A DNA stretch of 64,000 nt from Psychrobacter cibarius (GCA_030686115.1 CP131612.1:682001-746000); one strand, 5' to 3'; shown: positions 26,265 through 37,112, counted from the first letter of the stretch. Made by a program: numbers and translations. The notes: generated from the sequence alone by a model not told the origin.

Positions 26265-27875
26265 ATGTCCGAAGAGCTGCTGATTAATATTAGTCCAATG
26301 GAATCCCGTGTCGCAGTCTTAGACAATGGCATCTTGGGCGAAATTTATATTGAACGTCATCATAAATTGGGTCTGGTCGGCAATATCTATCTGGGTACAG
26401 TCGTACGCGTTTTACCTGGTATGCAGGCAGCATTCGTTGATATCGGGCAGTCGCGGACAGCATTTTTACATGTCAATGATATGCAGCGTGAGCCGCGTCC
26501 AGTAGCAGAAAATAAAAGTAAAGCGGCTGACAATGGCGATAAAAATTCGGATAGCAATATAGAAGATGTTGTGGTAGAAAATAGTACTGATAACTTGGCT
26601 GTCACGCCACCGGTGATTAGTATACAAAATACCGAAGTCATCCCTGTGTCTAAAACGTTGATTCAACATCGCTTGCATGAAAGCCAACGTATTTTAGTGC
26701 AAGTGACCAAAGATCAGTTGGGCAGTAAAGGCGCTCGCTTGACCACCAATATATCCTTGCCATCTCGCTATTTGGTGTATCTGCCCTCAAGCGAACACAT
26801 TGGTATCTCTCAGCGCATTGATGGCGAAGAAGAACGCACTCGTCTGAAGACTGAGCTATCTAGTTTGATGCAAACGGTCAATCTAAAAGGCGGTCTCATC
26901 GCTCGTACCGCTGCTGAACGTGTCCCTGTCGATAAGCTTGAAGAAGACATTTATTATTTACTGCAGCTGTGGCGTACCATCTGCGCGCGTCGCCAAGAGA
27001 TGAAACAACATCAAAGTTCTGAGCTTATTTATCAAGAGCTATCATTACCGCTGCGCTCTATCCGTGATTTGGTACACGCGGATACCGAGAAAGTCATCAT
27101 TGATAATGCACAAATTTATGAACAAGTCAGATCCTTTGCTCAAGAGTTTGTACCTTTTGTCTATGACCGCATTGTCCATTATACCGCTGAGCCATCCTTG
27201 TTTGATGTCCATCGCGTCGAAGATGATTTGCGTGATGCTTTAAAACGCCGCGTAGATTTAAAATCAGGTGGCTATCTCATTATCGACCAAACAGAAGCGA
27301 TGACCACAATCGATGTCAATACGGGATCATTCGTAGGCGGGCGTTCGTTAGAAGATACGGTTTATAAGACCAATCTTGAGGCAACTCATGCAATTGCCCG
27401 TCAGCTGCGTTTGCGTAATCTAGGCGGTATTATCATCCTAGACTTTATTGACATGCTTGAGCAGCAGCATAAAGATGATGTGTTAGAGAGCCTGCAATCA
27501 CAGCTAGTACAAGACTATGCCAAAACTAAGATTACTCAGGTCAGTGAGCTTGGGTTAGTAGAGATGACGCGTAAACGTACGCGTGAGTCGCTCGGGCAGC
27601 AGCTATGTGAGCCGTGCTCGACCTGTCAAGGACGCGGCTTTGTCAAAACGGCTGAGACAGTGTGCTTTGAGATATTCCGTGAAATCATGCGTTGTGCTCG
27701 TACTTATAACTCTCCCAAGAAATTTACGGTCGTTGCTCATGCCGCAGTCATTGATTTACTTCTCACTTCAGAGTCAGACACGGTGGCAGATTTAGAGTAT
27801 TTACTTGGTAGAGTGATTACCTTTGATGTCGAAAATCTCTATACTCAAGAGCAATATGACATTGTTTTGGATTGA
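26265..27875 (+). CDS. rng: Ribonuclease G
   Basis: 536 aa, somewhat longer than E. coli RNase G. It is an endonuclease that matures the 16S rRNA 5' end and turns over mRNA. The S1 domain (residues about 36-175) is split by an extra, Asp/Asn-rich stretch of about 55 residues after FLHVNDMQ. The DNase I-like catalytic part has TTIDVNTGSFVGG and IIILDFIDM, carrying the metal-binding Asp residues. The zinc-link-like CEPCSTCQGRG comes near residue 445. Promoter not clear. Confidence 0.95.
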   Translation: MSEELLINISPMESRVAVLDNGILGEIYIERHHKLGLVGNIYLGTVVRVLPGMQAAFVDIGQSRTAFLHVNDMQREPRPVAENKSKAADNGDKNSDSNIEDVVVENSTDNLAVTPPVISIQNTEVIPVSKTLIQHRLHESQRILVQVTKDQLGSKGARLTTNISLPSRYLVYLPSSEHIGISQRIDGEEERTRLKTELSSLMQTVNLKGGLIARTAAERVPVDKLEEDIYYLLQLWRTICARRQEMKQHQSSELIYQELSLPLRSIRDLVHADTEKVIIDNAQIYEQVRSFAQEFVPFVYDRIVHYTAEPSLFDVHRVEDDLRDALKRRVDLKSGGYLIIDQTEAMTTIDVNTGSFVGGRSLEDTVYKTNLEATHAIARQLRLRNLGGIIILDFIDMLEQQHKDDVLESLQSQLVQDYAKTKITQVSELGLVEMTRKRTRESLGQQLCEPCSTCQGRGFVKTAETVCFEIFREIMRCARTYNSPKKFTVVAHAAVIDLLLTSESDTVADLEYLLGRVITFDVENLYTQEQYDIVLD

Positions 27876-28316
27876 TGTTTCATCGCTTTAGATTAACAGT
27901 GCATAGTTATCGATTCATATAAGCGTGATTGTTAAGCACAGATACTGTTGTTTACATATTACTGTTTATAAAGGGTAATATCCTAATTCGCTACAGATAT
28001 TACCCTTGCAATGATTGAAATACTATGTATAATATACACCACTGAATTATATATGCGCCGCCAATCAAACAGCGGGCGCTATGACAGCTAGAGCATCGTT
28101 TCTAGCACTATTTCATTATGCCTTTGCTGACATCCTATAATGGAAGGGTCGGCGGGGCTTTAAACTATTTTGCTTTTGGCACGCTACAAGTTCGGATAAA
28201 GAACTCATTCTGGTTAAGAACAGAAGGCCGCTTTAAGTGAATATTTAACCAAACGGCTTTTGATCATATCTTTGCAAAGCAAAAATGACAAAAGCACATA
28301 TTAGGAGCTTGCTGGC
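27876..28316 (+). promoter_or_regulatory. Leader and promoter region of the S10 operon
   Basis: 440 bp without a gene. A good promoter candidate is TTGCAA (28006-28011), a 16-bp spacer and TATAAT (28028-28033). Overlapping its -35 box is a perfect 12-bp inverted repeat, AAGGGTAATATC (27971-27982) / GATATTACCCTT (27996-28007). The remaining leader of about 280 nt contains G/C-rich inverted segments. In E. coli the S10 leader is the L4 control site; a similar role here is inferred. Confidence 0.6.
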
Positions 28317-28628
28317 ATGGCTAACCAGAGAATCCGTATCCGTCTTAAGTCTTTTGATCATCGTCTGATTGATCAATCTGCACAAGAGATTGTTGATACT
28401 GCAAAGCGCACCGGTGCGCAAGTTTGTGGTCCTGTACCGTTGCCGACTCGCATTGAGCGCTTCAACGTTCTAACTTCACCACACGTAAACAAAGACGCTC
28501 GTGATCAGTACGAAATCCGTACTCATAAGCGTATGGTTGACATCGTTCAACCTACCGACAAAACTGTGGATGCGCTAATGAAGCTTGACTTGGCGGCGGG
28601 TGTTGACGTTCAAATTGCTTTGGGTTAA
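28317..28628 (+). CDS. rpsJ: 30S ribosomal protein S10
   Basis: 103 aa, same length as E. coli S10. Begins [19 protein letters not shown] and contains [20 protein letters not shown]. Besides its ribosomal role, S10 is NusE in transcription antitermination. First gene of the S10 operon, with AGGAG upstream. Confidence 0.98.
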   Translation: MANQRIRIRLKSFDHRLIDQSAQEIVDTAKRTGAQVCGPVPLPTRIERFNVLTSPHVNKDARDQYEIRTHKRMVDIVQPTDKTVDALMKLDLAAGVDVQIALG

Positions 28629-28676
28629 TGCACATAAACACCCAACCCATTAATATAAGATATAAAGAGGTCTAAA

Positions 28677-29315
28677 ATGGCGATCGGTTTAGTCGGTAAA
28701 AAATGCGGCATGACCCGTGTCTTCACTGAAGCAGGCGCATCTATCCCTGTAACAGTGGTTGAGATCAGTGCTAATCGCATTACTCAAGTAAAAAATACTG
28801 ATGTAGATGGCTATCAAGCCATCCAAGTTACCACAGGTACCCGTCGTGACAGCCGCGTAGCAGCAGCTCAAAAAGGTCACTTCGCTAAAGCTGGCGTTGC
28901 CGCTGGTCGTGGTGTTTGGGAATTTCGTGCCAATGATAGCGATCTTGAAGGTCGTGAAATTGGTGGTGAGATCCTAGCTGACTTGTTCGAACAAGGTCAG
29001 ATGGTTGATGTCACAGGTAACAGTAAAGGTAAAGGCTTTCAAGGCGGCGTGAAGCGTCACAACTTCAGCATGCAAGATGCCACTCATGGTAACTCAGTAT
29101 CTCACCGTGCCATTGGTTCAACTGGTCAAAACCAGTCACCAGGTAAAGTCTTCAAAGGCAAAAAAATGCCAGGTCAGATGGGTAACAAACGCGTTACCGT
29201 TCAGGGCCTAGAAGTGATATCGGTTGATGTTGAAAAAGGGTTACTTGTCATCAAGGGTGCTATCCCAGGTGCCACCGGTGGCGATGTCATCGTACGTCCG
29301 TCAGTCAAAGCCTAA
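28677..29315 (+). CDS. rplC: 50S ribosomal protein L3
   Basis: 212 aa (E. coli 209). L3 nucleates large-subunit assembly and reaches toward the peptidyl-transferase centre. Characteristic parts are [17 protein letters not shown] and [20 protein letters not shown]. The Gln methylated by PrmB in E. coli lies in the latter segment. AGAGG precedes the start. Confidence 0.98.
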   Translation: MAIGLVGKKCGMTRVFTEAGASIPVTVVEISANRITQVKNTDVDGYQAIQVTTGTRRDSRVAAAQKGHFAKAGVAAGRGVWEFRANDSDLEGREIGGEILADLFEQGQMVDVTGNSKGKGFQGGVKRHNFSMQDATHGNSVSHRAIGSTGQNQSPGKVFKGKKMPGQMGNKRVTVQGLEVISVDVEKGLLVIKGAIPGATGGDVIVRPSVKA

Positions 29316-29329
29316 GCAAGGGGATTAAC

Positions 29330-29932
29330 GTGGATTTAAAAACAGTTACAGGGGCGGCAGTTGAGCTTTCTGATACGGCTTTCGGTCGTGAATTCAACGA
29401 AGCACTAGTGCATCAAGTCGTCACCGCATATCTTGCTGGTGCTCGTCAAGGTACACGCGCTCAAAAAACCCGTGCCGAAGTTTCTGGTGGTGGCATTAAG
29501 CCATGGCGCCAAAAAGGTACTGGTCGCGCTCGTGCAGGTTCTATTCGTAGCCCAATCTGGCGTGGGGGCGGTCGTGCATTCGCGGCTAAACCACAAGATT
29601 GGTCACAGAAAGTTAACCGTAAAATGTATCGCGGTGCTATGCAGTGTATCTTAGCCGAATTGATTCGCCAAGAGCGTTTGATTTTGGTCGAAGAGCTAAG
29701 CGTTTCTGGACCTAAGACTAAAGAGTTGATTGCAAAGTTAGGTGAGTTAAATGCATCACGTGCATTAATCGTCACTAAAGAAGTTGACGAAAACTTGTAC
29801 TTAGCTGCTCGCAACATCCCACATGTCAATGTACTTGATACAAGTGAAGTGGATCCAGTGAGTTTGATCGCTTTTGATAAAGTGATCATGACAGTCGAAG
29901 CTGCGAAACAATTTGAGGAAGCACTAGCATGA
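29330..29932 (+). CDS. rplD: 50S ribosomal protein L4, GTG start
   Basis: 200 aa (E. coli 201). L4 lines the exit tunnel and, in E. coli, represses its own operon. The tunnel loop with [20 protein letters not shown] is clear. GTG start at 29330, preceded by AAGGGG. It overlaps rplW by 4 bp. Confidence 0.97.
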   Translation: MDLKTVTGAAVELSDTAFGREFNEALVHQVVTAYLAGARQGTRAQKTRAEVSGGGIKPWRQKGTGRARAGSIRSPIWRGGGRAFAAKPQDWSQKVNRKMYRGAMQCILAELIRQERLILVEELSVSGPKTKELIAKLGELNASRALIVTKEVDENLYLAARNIPHVNVLDTSEVDPVSLIAFDKVIMTVEAAKQFEEALA

Positions 29933-30279
29933 ATAACGCAAGACTTTATCAGATCCTAAGAGGACCTGTATTCTCAGAAAAATCTCAAATGCTTGGCGAC
30001 TCACTTGGTGTGCAGGTATTTAAAATTGACTCTAACGCTACTAAGCTTGAAGTCAAAAAAGCGGTTGAGATGATGTTTGAAGGTGTTGAAGTTTTAAAAG
30101 TAAACACTTTGAATGTTAAAGGTAAGACAAAGCGTTTTGGTAAAAGTATCGGCCGTCGTAATGACTACAAAAAAGCCTACGTTACCTTAAAAGCTGGTCA
30201 AGATGTACAAATGGCTGATGCTGGTGAAGAGGTCGCGAATACGACTGCTTCTACTAGTGAAACAGCGAACAACGAATAA
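29929..30279 (+). CDS. rplW: 50S ribosomal protein L23 with acidic tail
   Basis: 116 aa against about 100 in E. coli. The usual fold ([47 protein letters not shown]) is followed by an extra acidic, Ser/Thr-rich tail of about 20 residues. L23 sits at the tunnel exit and docks trigger factor and SRP. Overlaps rplD by 4 bp. Confidence 0.97.
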   Translation: MNNARLYQILRGPVFSEKSQMLGDSLGVQVFKIDSNATKLEVKKAVEMMFEGVEVLKVNTLNVKGKTKRFGKSIGRRNDYKKAYVTLKAGQDVQMADAGEEVANTTASTSETANNE

Positions 30280-30290
30280 GGATTACACTC

Positions 30291-31118
30291 ATGCCTATCG
30301 TAAAAGCAAAGCCAACATCACCAGGCCGTCGTTTTGTTGAAAAAGTGGTGCATCCACACCTTTATAAAGGTCGTCCGTTTGCAGCGCTTCTCGAATCAAA
30401 AAGTAAAACTGGTGGTCGTAACAATAATGGTCGCATAACGACTCGTCATATTGGCGGTGGTCATAAGCAGCATTATCGTATTATCGATTTCAAACGTACT
30501 AAAGACAATATCCCAGCAACGGTAGAGCGTATTGAATACGATCCTAACCGTACTGCGCACATTGCTTTACTTAAGTACGCTGATGGCGAACGTCGCTATA
30601 TCATTGCTGCTAAAAAACAAGCAGTTGGCGATACAGTAATGTCAGGTGAGCTATCACCAATTCGTCCAGGTAACTGTTTACCGCTGAAAAACATTCCATT
30701 GGGTACTGTGATCCATAATATCGAACTTAAAATCGGTAAAGGCGCACAGATGGCTCGTTCTGCGGGTGCTAGCGTTCAGTTGTTAGGTCGTGAAGGTATT
30801 TATGCTATTCTACGTATGCGCTCTGGCGAAACTCGCCGTGTACACGTGAACTGCCGTGCCGTTATTGGTGAAGTTTCTAACACTGAAAACAACTTGAAAT
30901 CACTTGGTAAAGCCGGTGCTTCACGTTGGCGTGGTGTTCGTCCTTCTGTTCGTGGTGTTGCTATGAACCCGGTTGATCACCCACATGGTGGTGGTGAAGG
31001 TCGTAATAAAGGTCGCCATCCAACCAGCCCTTGGGGTCAGAAGTCTAAAGGACTTAAAACGCGTAGTAATAAGCGTACTGACAATATGATCATCCGCCGT
31101 CGCGCCAAGAAGAAATAA
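30291..31118 (+). CDS. rplB: 50S ribosomal protein L2
   Basis: 275 aa (E. coli 273). L2 supports subunit joining and the peptidyl-transferase centre. The conserved [16 protein letters not shown] with its essential His is intact, followed by the basic C-terminus. AAGG precedes the start; 11 bp after rplW. Confidence 0.98.
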   Translation: MPIVKAKPTSPGRRFVEKVVHPHLYKGRPFAALLESKSKTGGRNNNGRITTRHIGGGHKQHYRIIDFKRTKDNIPATVERIEYDPNRTAHIALLKYADGERRYIIAAKKQAVGDTVMSGELSPIRPGNCLPLKNIPLGTVIHNIELKIGKGAQMARSAGASVQLLGREGIYAILRMRSGETRRVHVNCRAVIGEVSNTENNLKSLGKAGASRWRGVRPSVRGVAMNPVDHPHGGGEGRNKGRHPTSPWGQKSKGLKTRSNKRTDNMIIRRRAKKK

Positions 31119-31130
31119 AGGAAGAATTTC

Positions 31131-31406
31131 ATGCCTCGTTCATTGAAAAAAGGTCCATTCATAGACGCGCATTTGTTTGCTAAAGTTGAGAATGCATTAG
31201 ACACCAACTCACGCAAGCCAATTAAGACTTGGTCGCGCCGCTCGATGATCCTACCACAAATGGTTGGCTTAACCTTGTCTGTTCACAATGGCCGTACTCA
31301 TGTACCGGTTATCGTGAGTGAACAGATGGTTGGTCATAAACTAGGTGAATTTGCCCCGACTCGTACGTATCGTGGTCATGGCATTGACAAAAAAGCTAAG
31401 AGATAA
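31131..31406 (+). CDS. rpsS: 30S ribosomal protein S19
   Basis: 91 aa (E. coli 92). Begins [15 protein letters not shown] and ends with [12 protein letters not shown] and a basic tail. S19 is in the 30S head and binds near S13 and the A-site finger. 12 bp after rplB. Confidence 0.98.
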   Translation: MPRSLKKGPFIDAHLFAKVENALDTNSRKPIKTWSRRSMILPQMVGLTLSVHNGRTHVPVIVSEQMVGHKLGEFAPTRTYRGHGIDKKAKR

Positions 31407-31416
31407 GGTGCTTACC

Positions 31417-31746
31417 ATGGAAGTAACTGCAAAATTACGCGGTGCCGCCATATCGGCACAAAAAGTTAGACTCGTTGCCGATGAAGTTCGTGGCAAATCT
31501 ATCGAGCGTGCTTTGGATATCCTAACGTATAGTAATAAAAAAGGCGCTGTATTTGTTAAGAAATGTCTTAACTCAGCCATCGCCAATGCCGAACACAACA
31601 ACGGTCTAGATATTGATACCCTTAAAGTATCAACCATCTACGTTGATGAAGGCATTACGCTAAAACGTATCCTACCACGTGCTAAAGGTCGCGCTGATCG
31701 TATCAGTAAGCGTACCTGTCACATCACTATAAAGGTAGGAGAATAA
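31417..31746 (+). CDS. rplV: 50S ribosomal protein L22
   Basis: 109 aa (E. coli 110). The start ATG 31417 gives the canonical [20 protein letters not shown]. An earlier in-frame start would overlap rpsS out of frame. The long beta hairpin ([19 protein letters not shown]) lines the exit tunnel. Confidence 0.97.
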   Translation: MEVTAKLRGAAISAQKVRLVADEVRGKSIERALDILTYSNKKGAVFVKKCLNSAIANAEHNNGLDIDTLKVSTIYVDEGITLKRILPRAKGRADRISKRTCHITIKVGE

Positions 31747-31749
31747 GTT

Positions 31750-32478
31750 ATGGGTCAAAAAGTACATCCAATCGGAATTCGTCTTGGTGTTGTAAAGAAG
31801 CATAACGCAAACTGGTATGCTAACCCTAAACAATACTCAGAATACCTAATCAACGACATTCAAGTTCGTGAATATCTGCGCCAAAAGCTTGATAGTGCTA
31901 TGATTAGCAAAATCATGATTGAGCGTCCTACAGGTGCTGCTAAGATTACCATCGCCACTGCGCGTCCTGGTATCGTTATCGGTAAGAAAGGCGAAGACAT
32001 CGAAAGACTTCAAAAAGAATTGACCAAAATTATGGGCGTACCTGCTCAGGTCAACATTGAAGAAATCACCTCGCCTGATCTTGATGCTCATTTAGTAGCG
32101 GAAGGTATCGCAAGTCAGCTTGAGCGTCGTGTTATGTTCCGCCGTGCTATGAAGCGCGCCGTACAGAACAGCATGCGTTCTGGTGCTAAAGGTATTAAAG
32201 TTGAGCTGTCTGGCCGTCTTGGCGGTGCTGAGATTGCTCGTACTGAATGGTACCGTGAAGGTCGTGTGCCATTGCATACACTACGCGCTGATATCGACTA
32301 TTCGTCAGTACGTGCGGAAACTACTTACGGCACCATCGGTGTAAAAGTTTGGATCTTCCGTGGCGAAATCCTTGACGGTATGAACAGTGTATACAATCCC
32401 GTTAAAGAAGAGCAGACTCGTGCGCCAAAACGCCGTGGTCGTGGAAACGGAAACCGTCGAAACACAGACAGAGGTTAA
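31750..32478 (+). CDS. rpsC: 30S ribosomal protein S3
   Basis: 242 aa (E. coli 233). The N-terminal KH domain has [16 protein letters not shown], the GxxG loop at the mRNA entry. The C-terminal tail is basic ([19 protein letters not shown]) and slightly longer than in E. coli. 3 bp after rplV. Confidence 0.98.
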   Translation: MGQKVHPIGIRLGVVKKHNANWYANPKQYSEYLINDIQVREYLRQKLDSAMISKIMIERPTGAAKITIATARPGIVIGKKGEDIERLQKELTKIMGVPAQVNIEEITSPDLDAHLVAEGIASQLERRVMFRRAMKRAVQNSMRSGAKGIKVELSGRLGGAEIARTEWYREGRVPLHTLRADIDYSSVRAETTYGTIGVKVWIFRGEILDGMNSVYNPVKEEQTRAPKRRGRGNGNRRNTDRG

Positions 32479-32481
32479 ACT

Positions 32482-32895
32482 ATGTTACAGCCAAAACGTA
32501 CCAAGTTTCGTAAAATGCACAAAGGTCGTAACACTGGGCTAGCTCATCGTGGAAGCACCGTTGCATTCGGACAAATTGGTCTAAAATCGTTGACTCGTGG
32601 TCGTATGACTGCCCGTCAAATTGAAGCAGCACGTCGTACCATCACTCGTAAAATTAAGCGTGGTGGTAAGATTTGGATTCGTGTATTCCCAGACAAACCA
32701 ATTACCAATAAACCACTAGAAGTACGTATGGGTAAAGGTAAAGGTCCTGTAGAATATTGGGTATGCGAAATCAAACCTGGTAAAGTGCTATATGAACTCG
32801 AAGGGGTTTCAGAAGAACTTGCTCGCGAAGCGTTTACGCTTGCTGCAGCAAAACTGCCCTTTAAAACTACCATTGTTAAGCGGACGATAATGTAA
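32482..32895 (+). CDS. rplP: 50S ribosomal protein L16
   Basis: 137 aa (E. coli 136). Begins [37 protein letters not shown] is conserved and includes the Arg hydroxylated by YcfD in E. coli. Its stop shares a base with the rpmC start. Confidence 0.98.
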
Positions 32896-33092
32896 TGAAG
32901 ATCAGTGAATTACGTGATAAATCATTAGAAGAACTGACTCAGTTACTTGATGAAAAGCAACTTGATGCTTTCCGTATTCGTATGGCTAAAGCAACTGGTC
33001 AGTTGGGTAATACCCATGAAGTACGTGTTAATCGTCGTGCGATTGCTCAGCTTCAGACTTTGATTAACGAGAAACAACGAGGCGACTCATGA
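32895..33092 (+). CDS. rpmC: 50S ribosomal protein L29
   Basis: 65 aa (E. coli 63). Helical hairpin protein near the tunnel exit beside L23. Begins [20 protein letters not shown]. Overlaps rpsQ by 4 bp. Confidence 0.97.
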
Positions 33093-33361
33093 GCGATAAC
33101 AATCAAACAGCTAATGCTAGCGTATTGACAGGACGAGTTGTCAGTGACAAGATGGACAAGTCCATCACAGTTTTGATTGAGCGTCTGGTTCGTCATCCTT
33201 TGTATGGCAAGCAGCTTCGTCGTTCTACAAAAATCAAAGCCCATGATGAGAATAACGTTTGCCAACAAGGCGACCTTGTCCGCATCAAAGAAACGCGTCC
33301 AATCTCTAAAACCAAGTCTTGGACTTTGGTTGAAGTGGTTGAAAAAGTAGAAAAAATCTAA
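33089..33361 (+). CDS. rpsQ: 30S ribosomal protein S17
   Basis: 90 aa (E. coli 84). OB-fold protein; [20 protein letters not shown] and [25 protein letters not shown] are conserved. It is the last gene of the S10 operon, and a 181-bp gap follows, as at the E. coli S10/spc boundary. Confidence 0.97.
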
Positions 33362-33542
33362 GTAAATTGCATTAAAAGCCAGAAGCTGTTAAAATAGCCG
33401 CCTTTTTAAGGATGCTGATTGCGCCGAGCGTATATCACTCACATTAAGAGTAGCAGCGGTTATTATTATTAAAATGCCGACTACTCATACTGTGCTAGCG
33501 GCAGCAACTGGTTTTTATTGCTCATACGTGTGGAGTAACGCT

Positions 33543-33911
33543 ATGATTCAGGTTGAATCGATGCTGGAAGTTGCAGATAATAGCGGTGCAAGACGAGTTC
33601 AGTGCATTAAAGTACTGGGTGGCTCTCATCGTCGTTATGCATCAGTTGGCGACATTATTAAAGTAACGGTTAAAGAAGCCATTCCTCGCGGTCGTGTTAA
33701 AAAAGGCGACGTGATGAATGCTGTAGTTGTACGTACCAAAAAAGGCGTTCGTCGTCCTGATGGTTCTGTTCTGCGTTTTGACGACAATGCTGCGGTATTG
33801 TTGAACCAAAATAAAGCACCGATTGCAACTCGTATTTTTGGACCGGTAACTCGTGAACTACGTGGTGATCAGTTTATGAAAATTGTATCACTAGCACCAG
33901 AAGTATTGTGA
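33543..33911 (+). CDS. rplN: 50S ribosomal protein L14
   Basis: 122 aa (E. coli 123). The start ATG 33543 gives the canonical [20 protein letters not shown]. The extension from 33474 has no family counterpart. L14 is at the subunit interface. It heads the spc operon; the 181-bp gap before it should hold a promoter, but I see no strong match. Confidence 0.97.
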   Translation: MIQVESMLEVADNSGARRVQCIKVLGGSHRRYASVGDIIKVTVKEAIPRGRVKKGDVMNAVVVRTKKGVRRPDGSVLRFDDNAAVLLNQNKAPIATRIFGPVTRELRGDQFMKIVSLAPEVL

Positions 33912-33919
33912 GGTAATCC

Positions 33920-34237
33920 ATGTCAAAATTACGTAAAGGCGATACAGTTATCGTGATTGCTGGGAAAGACAAAGGCAAGCAAGGTACTGTACAAGCTGTA
34001 AAAAATGATCGTATTAAAGTTGAAGGCATTAATATTGTCACTAAACATCAGAAGCCAAATCAGGCAACTGGCGTTGAAGGTGGCATTCTTAAGAAAGAAG
34101 CTTTTCTACATATCTCAAATGTCGCAATATTAAATGCGCAAACCCAAAAAGCTGATCGTATTACTTATCAGTTCGGCGAAGACGGCAAGAAACAACGCGT
34201 CTATCGTTCGAACGGTGAAGTAGTGGCGACTGCGTAA
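33920..34237 (+). CDS. rplX: 50S ribosomal protein L24
   Basis: 105 aa (E. coli 104). KOW motif near the N-terminus (KLRKGDTVIVIAGKDKGKQG) and NIVTKHQKP downstream. L24 initiates 50S assembly. 8 bp after rplN. Confidence 0.97.
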   Translation: MSKLRKGDTVIVIAGKDKGKQGTVQAVKNDRIKVEGINIVTKHQKPNQATGVEGGILKKEAFLHISNVAILNAQTQKADRITYQFGEDGKKQRVYRSNGEVVATA

Positions 34238-34258
34238 GACACTAAGGGTGTAATGGTA

Positions 34259-34795
34259 ATGGCAAGATTAAAATCTTTATATAACGAAGAATTAAAGCAG
34301 CAAATCAAAGAAGAGCTTGGTTTGGCTAATGTGATGCAAGTGCCTAAAATCACTAAAATCACACTTAACATGGGTGTAGGCGGCGCGTCTCAAGACAAGA
34401 AATTGCTTGAAGGTGCAGTAGCTGACATGACCGCTATCGCTGGTCAAAAACCTGTCGTCACCAAAGCGCGTAAATCAGTTGCTGGCTTTAAAATTCGTGA
34501 AGAATGGCCAATTGGCTGCAAAGTAACGCTACGCGGTGAGCAAATGTACGAATTTTTAGATCGTCTCATTGCCATTGCAATTCCTCGTATTCGTGATTTC
34601 CGCGGTTTTTCACCTAAAGCCTTTGACGGACGTGGTAACTACTCATTGGGTATCAAAGAACAGATCGTATTCCCAGAAGTAGATTTTGACAAGATTGATC
34701 GTATCCGCGGTATGGATGTGACAATCACCACGTCAGCTCAATCTGATGAAGAAGGTCGCGCGTTGCTTAAAGCATTCGGCTTCCCATTTAAATAA
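34259..34795 (+). CDS. rplE: 50S ribosomal protein L5
   Basis: 178 aa (E. coli 179) from ATG 34259, which gives [12 protein letters not shown] and has AAGGG 10 nt upstream. ATG 34253 in the same frame adds two residues. L5 binds 5S r[22 protein letters not shown] and [20 protein letters not shown] are conserved. Confidence 0.97.
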   Translation: MARLKSLYNEELKQQIKEELGLANVMQVPKITKITLNMGVGGASQDKKLLEGAVADMTAIAGQKPVVTKARKSVAGFKIREEWPIGCKVTLRGEQMYEFLDRLIAIAIPRIRDFRGFSPKAFDGRGNYSLGIKEQIVFPEVDFDKIDRIRGMDVTITTSAQSDEEGRALLKAFGFPFK

Positions 34796-34807
34796 GGTAA
34801 AGACGTT

Positions 34808-35113
34808 ATGGCAAAGAAGAGCATGATTAACCGCGAATTAAAGCGCGAAAAAATGGTTGCTAAGTACGCTGATAAGCGTATCAAGCTAAAAGAAACTATC
34901 AGTGATATGACTGCAAGTGACGAAACTCGTATGGAAGCGATGCTAGAGCTACAAGCTCTTCCACGCAATTCATCGCCAGTACGTCTGCGCAATCGTTGTG
35001 CTATCACCGGTCGTCCTCACGGTTACTTCCGCAAGTTTGGCTTATCACGCAATATGCTGCGTGAGCGTGTCATGCAAGGCGATGTGCCTGGTGTTCGTAA
35101 AGCAAGCTGGTAA
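34808..35113 (+). CDS. rpsN: 30S ribosomal protein S14 (zinc-independent type)
   Basis: 101 aa, the long form without the CxxC zinc knuckle. [20 protein letters not shown] is conserved. It lies in the 30S head. 12 bp after rplE. Confidence 0.97.
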   Translation: MAKKSMINRELKREKMVAKYADKRIKLKETISDMTASDETRMEAMLELQALPRNSSPVRLRNRCAITGRPHGYFRKFGLSRNMLRERVMQGDVPGVRKASW

Positions 35114-35124
35114 GGGGTAACTAT

Positions 35125-35523
35125 ATGAGTATGCAAGATACCGTTGGGGATATGCTAACCCGTATTCGTAACGCACAAATGGCTAACAAAGTATCGGTAG
35201 CAATGCCGAGCTCTAAATTGCGTAAATCAATTGCTGATTTGCTAGTTAGCGAAGGTTATGTGGCGAGCGCTGTTGTTACTGAAGAAGCAAACAATAAAGC
35301 AACCCTATCTATCGAATTGAAATACTTCGAAGGCCGTGCTGTCATCGAAACGATTCAACGTTTTAGCCGTCCTGGTTTGCGCCAGTTCCGCGGTAAAGAC
35401 GCTATCCCTACTGTTAAGCAAGGTATGGGTGTTGCTATCGTATCAACTAGCCAAGGCATCATGAGTGATCGTGCTGCACGCGCTGCTGGTATCGGTGGTG
35501 AAATCGTCGCATTTGTAGCGTAA
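35125..35523 (+). CDS. rpsH: 30S ribosomal protein S8
   Basis: 132 aa (E. coli 130). Begins [19 protein letters not shown] and ends [10 protein letters not shown]. In E. coli, S8 represses the spc operon by binding mRNA near rplE. A 175-bp gap with a hairpin follows, unusual within this operon. Confidence 0.97.
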   Translation: MSMQDTVGDMLTRIRNAQMANKVSVAMPSSKLRKSIADLLVSEGYVASAVVTEEANNKATLSIELKYFEGRAVIETIQRFSRPGLRQFRGKDAIPTVKQGMGVAIVSTSQGIMSDRAARAAGIGGEIVAFVA

Positions 35524-35626
35524 GCTACACGACGATAAAGTCTATTTGATGATTGTTAGACTTCTATTGATTGAGTAATAATGAATTATTTCAAATTGAT
35601 AGGTGTCTAACGCAGTCAACTATGCT

Positions 35627-35659
35627 AAACTAACACGCTTTTTAGCCTGTTAGTTTTTT
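35627..35659 (+). terminator. Terminator/attenuator-like hairpin between rpsH and rplF
   Basis: Perfect 9-bp inverted repeat AAACTAACA (35627-35635) / TGTTAGTTT (35648-35656) followed by TTT. The stem is AT-rich, so termination may be partial. A weak promoter-like pair TTGATA/TATGCT lies just upstream at 35596-35626. Together these suggest an internal adjustment point in the spc operon. Confidence 0.5.
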
Positions 35660-35698
35660 CGCTAATATAAAGAAGTTAATTTTTTAAGGAATATTCCT

Positions 35699-36232
35699 AT
35701 GTCTCGTGTGGCTAAAGCCCCAGTGACACTGCCAAACGGCGTAAGTGTTACTTTGAACGATCGGCAGGTCGAAGTGAAAGGCAAGAACGGCATTTTGTCT
35801 TTACGCCTGCATGAATTGGTCGAGCTGAAACAGGAAGATGATGCGATCATTTTCTCACCTACAGTCGATTCAAAAGAAGCTATGATGCACACTGGCACCA
35901 TGCGCGCTCTTGTTAACAACTATGTTAAAGGCGTGAATGAAGGCTTTGAAAAGCGTCTTCAGTTAATTGGTGTTGGTTATCGCGCACAAGTTGCTGGTAA
36001 TAAGGTAACTTTGAACGTTGGTTACTCTCATCCAGTAGAATATACGTTGCCTGAAGGTGTGTCAGCTGAAACCCCAACGCAAACTGAAATTGTTTTGAAA
36101 TCAAACAATAAACAGCAGCTTGGTCAAGCAGCGGCTAATATCCGCGGTTTCCGCCCACCTGAGCCTTATAAAGGTAAAGGTATTCGTTATAGTGACGAGC
36201 ATGTGATTCGCAAAGAAGCCAAGAAAAAATAA
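35699..36232 (+). CDS. rplF: 50S ribosomal protein L6
   Basis: 177 aa, as in E. coli. Begins [39 protein letters not shown] near the end is the conserved L6 signature. L6 lies near the GTPase-associated region. AAGGAA precedes the start. Confidence 0.98.
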   Translation: MSRVAKAPVTLPNGVSVTLNDRQVEVKGKNGILSLRLHELVELKQEDDAIIFSPTVDSKEAMMHTGTMRALVNNYVKGVNEGFEKRLQLIGVGYRAQVAGNKVTLNVGYSHPVEYTLPEGVSAETPTQTEIVLKSNNKQQLGQAAANIRGFRPPEPYKGKGIRYSDEHVIRKEAKKK

Positions 36233-36243
36233 GGTGAGTTGAA

Positions 36244-36594
36244 ATGTTTGATAAAAAAGCAGCTCGTCTGCGTCGAGCTAAGAAAACCCGCGCGCATATC
36301 CGTTTCTTAGGCGTTCATCGCTTAACGGTTACTCGCACGCCAAAACATATTTATGCCCAGATTATCTCTCCTACCGGTGGTGAAGTGATTGCTCAGGCAT
36401 CTACCTTAGACGGCAGCTTGCGCTCAGGCGCGACTGGTAATGCTGATGCAGCAACGTCTGTGGGCCAAATGATCGCAGAACGCGCAAAAGCAGCTGGTAT
36501 CACTAAAGTTGCCTTTGACCGTAGTGGTTTTAAATATCATGGTCGAGTTAAAGCTTTAGCAGAAGCAGCTCGCGAAAACGGATTGGAGTTTTAA
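36244..36594 (+). CDS. rplR: 50S ribosomal protein L18
   Basis: 116 aa (E. coli 117). 5S rRNA-binding protein with basic N-terminus; ends [20 protein letters not shown]. 11 bp after rplF. Confidence 0.97.
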   Translation: MFDKKAARLRRAKKTRAHIRFLGVHRLTVTRTPKHIYAQIISPTGGEVIAQASTLDGSLRSGATGNADAATSVGQMIAERAKAAGITKVAFDRSGFKYHGRVKALAEAARENGLEF

Positions 36595-36596
36595 TC

Positions 36597-37112
36597 ATGG
36601 CTAGAAATGATAAAAATGATAAAAATGAACAGACTGACGGTCTAGTAGAACGCTTAGTTACCGTTGATCGCGTTGCAAAAGTTGTTAAAGGTGGTCGTAT
36701 TTTCTCTTTCACTGCATTGACTGTAGTGGGCGATGGCAATGGTCGTGTTGGTTTTGGTCGCGGTAAAGCACGTGAAGTGCCAGCTGCTATCCAAAAAGCA
36801 CTAGAAGCTGCCAAACGTAATATGATTACTGTTGAGCTTAATGATGCAACTTTGTATCATCCGATCAAAGCACGTCATGGTGCTAGTAAAGTTTATATGC
36901 AGCCTGCATCTGAAGGTACTGGCGTAATCGCTGGTGGCGCAATGCGTGCTGTATTAGAAGTTGCTGGTGTCAAAGATGTTTTGACTAAATGTTATGGTTC
37001 TACCAATACTGCTAACGTTGTTCGCGCAACGTTTAACGGTTTACGTGATATGTCAACTCCAGAGAAGATGGCAGCAAAACGTGGTAAATCTGTAGACGAA
37101 ATCTTGGGTTAA
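36597..37112 (+). CDS. rpsE: 30S ribosomal protein S5
   Basis: 171 aa (E. coli 167). The S5 N-terminal domain ([38 protein letters not shown]) takes part in decoding fidelity. The C-terminal domain includes [15 protein letters not shown]. 2 bp after rplR. Confidence 0.98.
   Translation: MARNDKNDKNEQTDGLVERLVTVDRVAKVVKGGRIFSFTALTVVGDGNGRVGFGRGKAREVPAAIQKALEAAKRNMITVELNDATLYHPIKARHGASKVYMQPASEGTGVIAGGAMRAVLEVAGVKDVLTKCYGSTNTANVVRATFNGLRDMSTPEKMAAKRGKSVDEILG

Noticed and set aside
29461..29889. 142-codon minus-strand frame over rplD
   Set aside because: Antisense shadow of a strongly conserved ribosomal protein gene.
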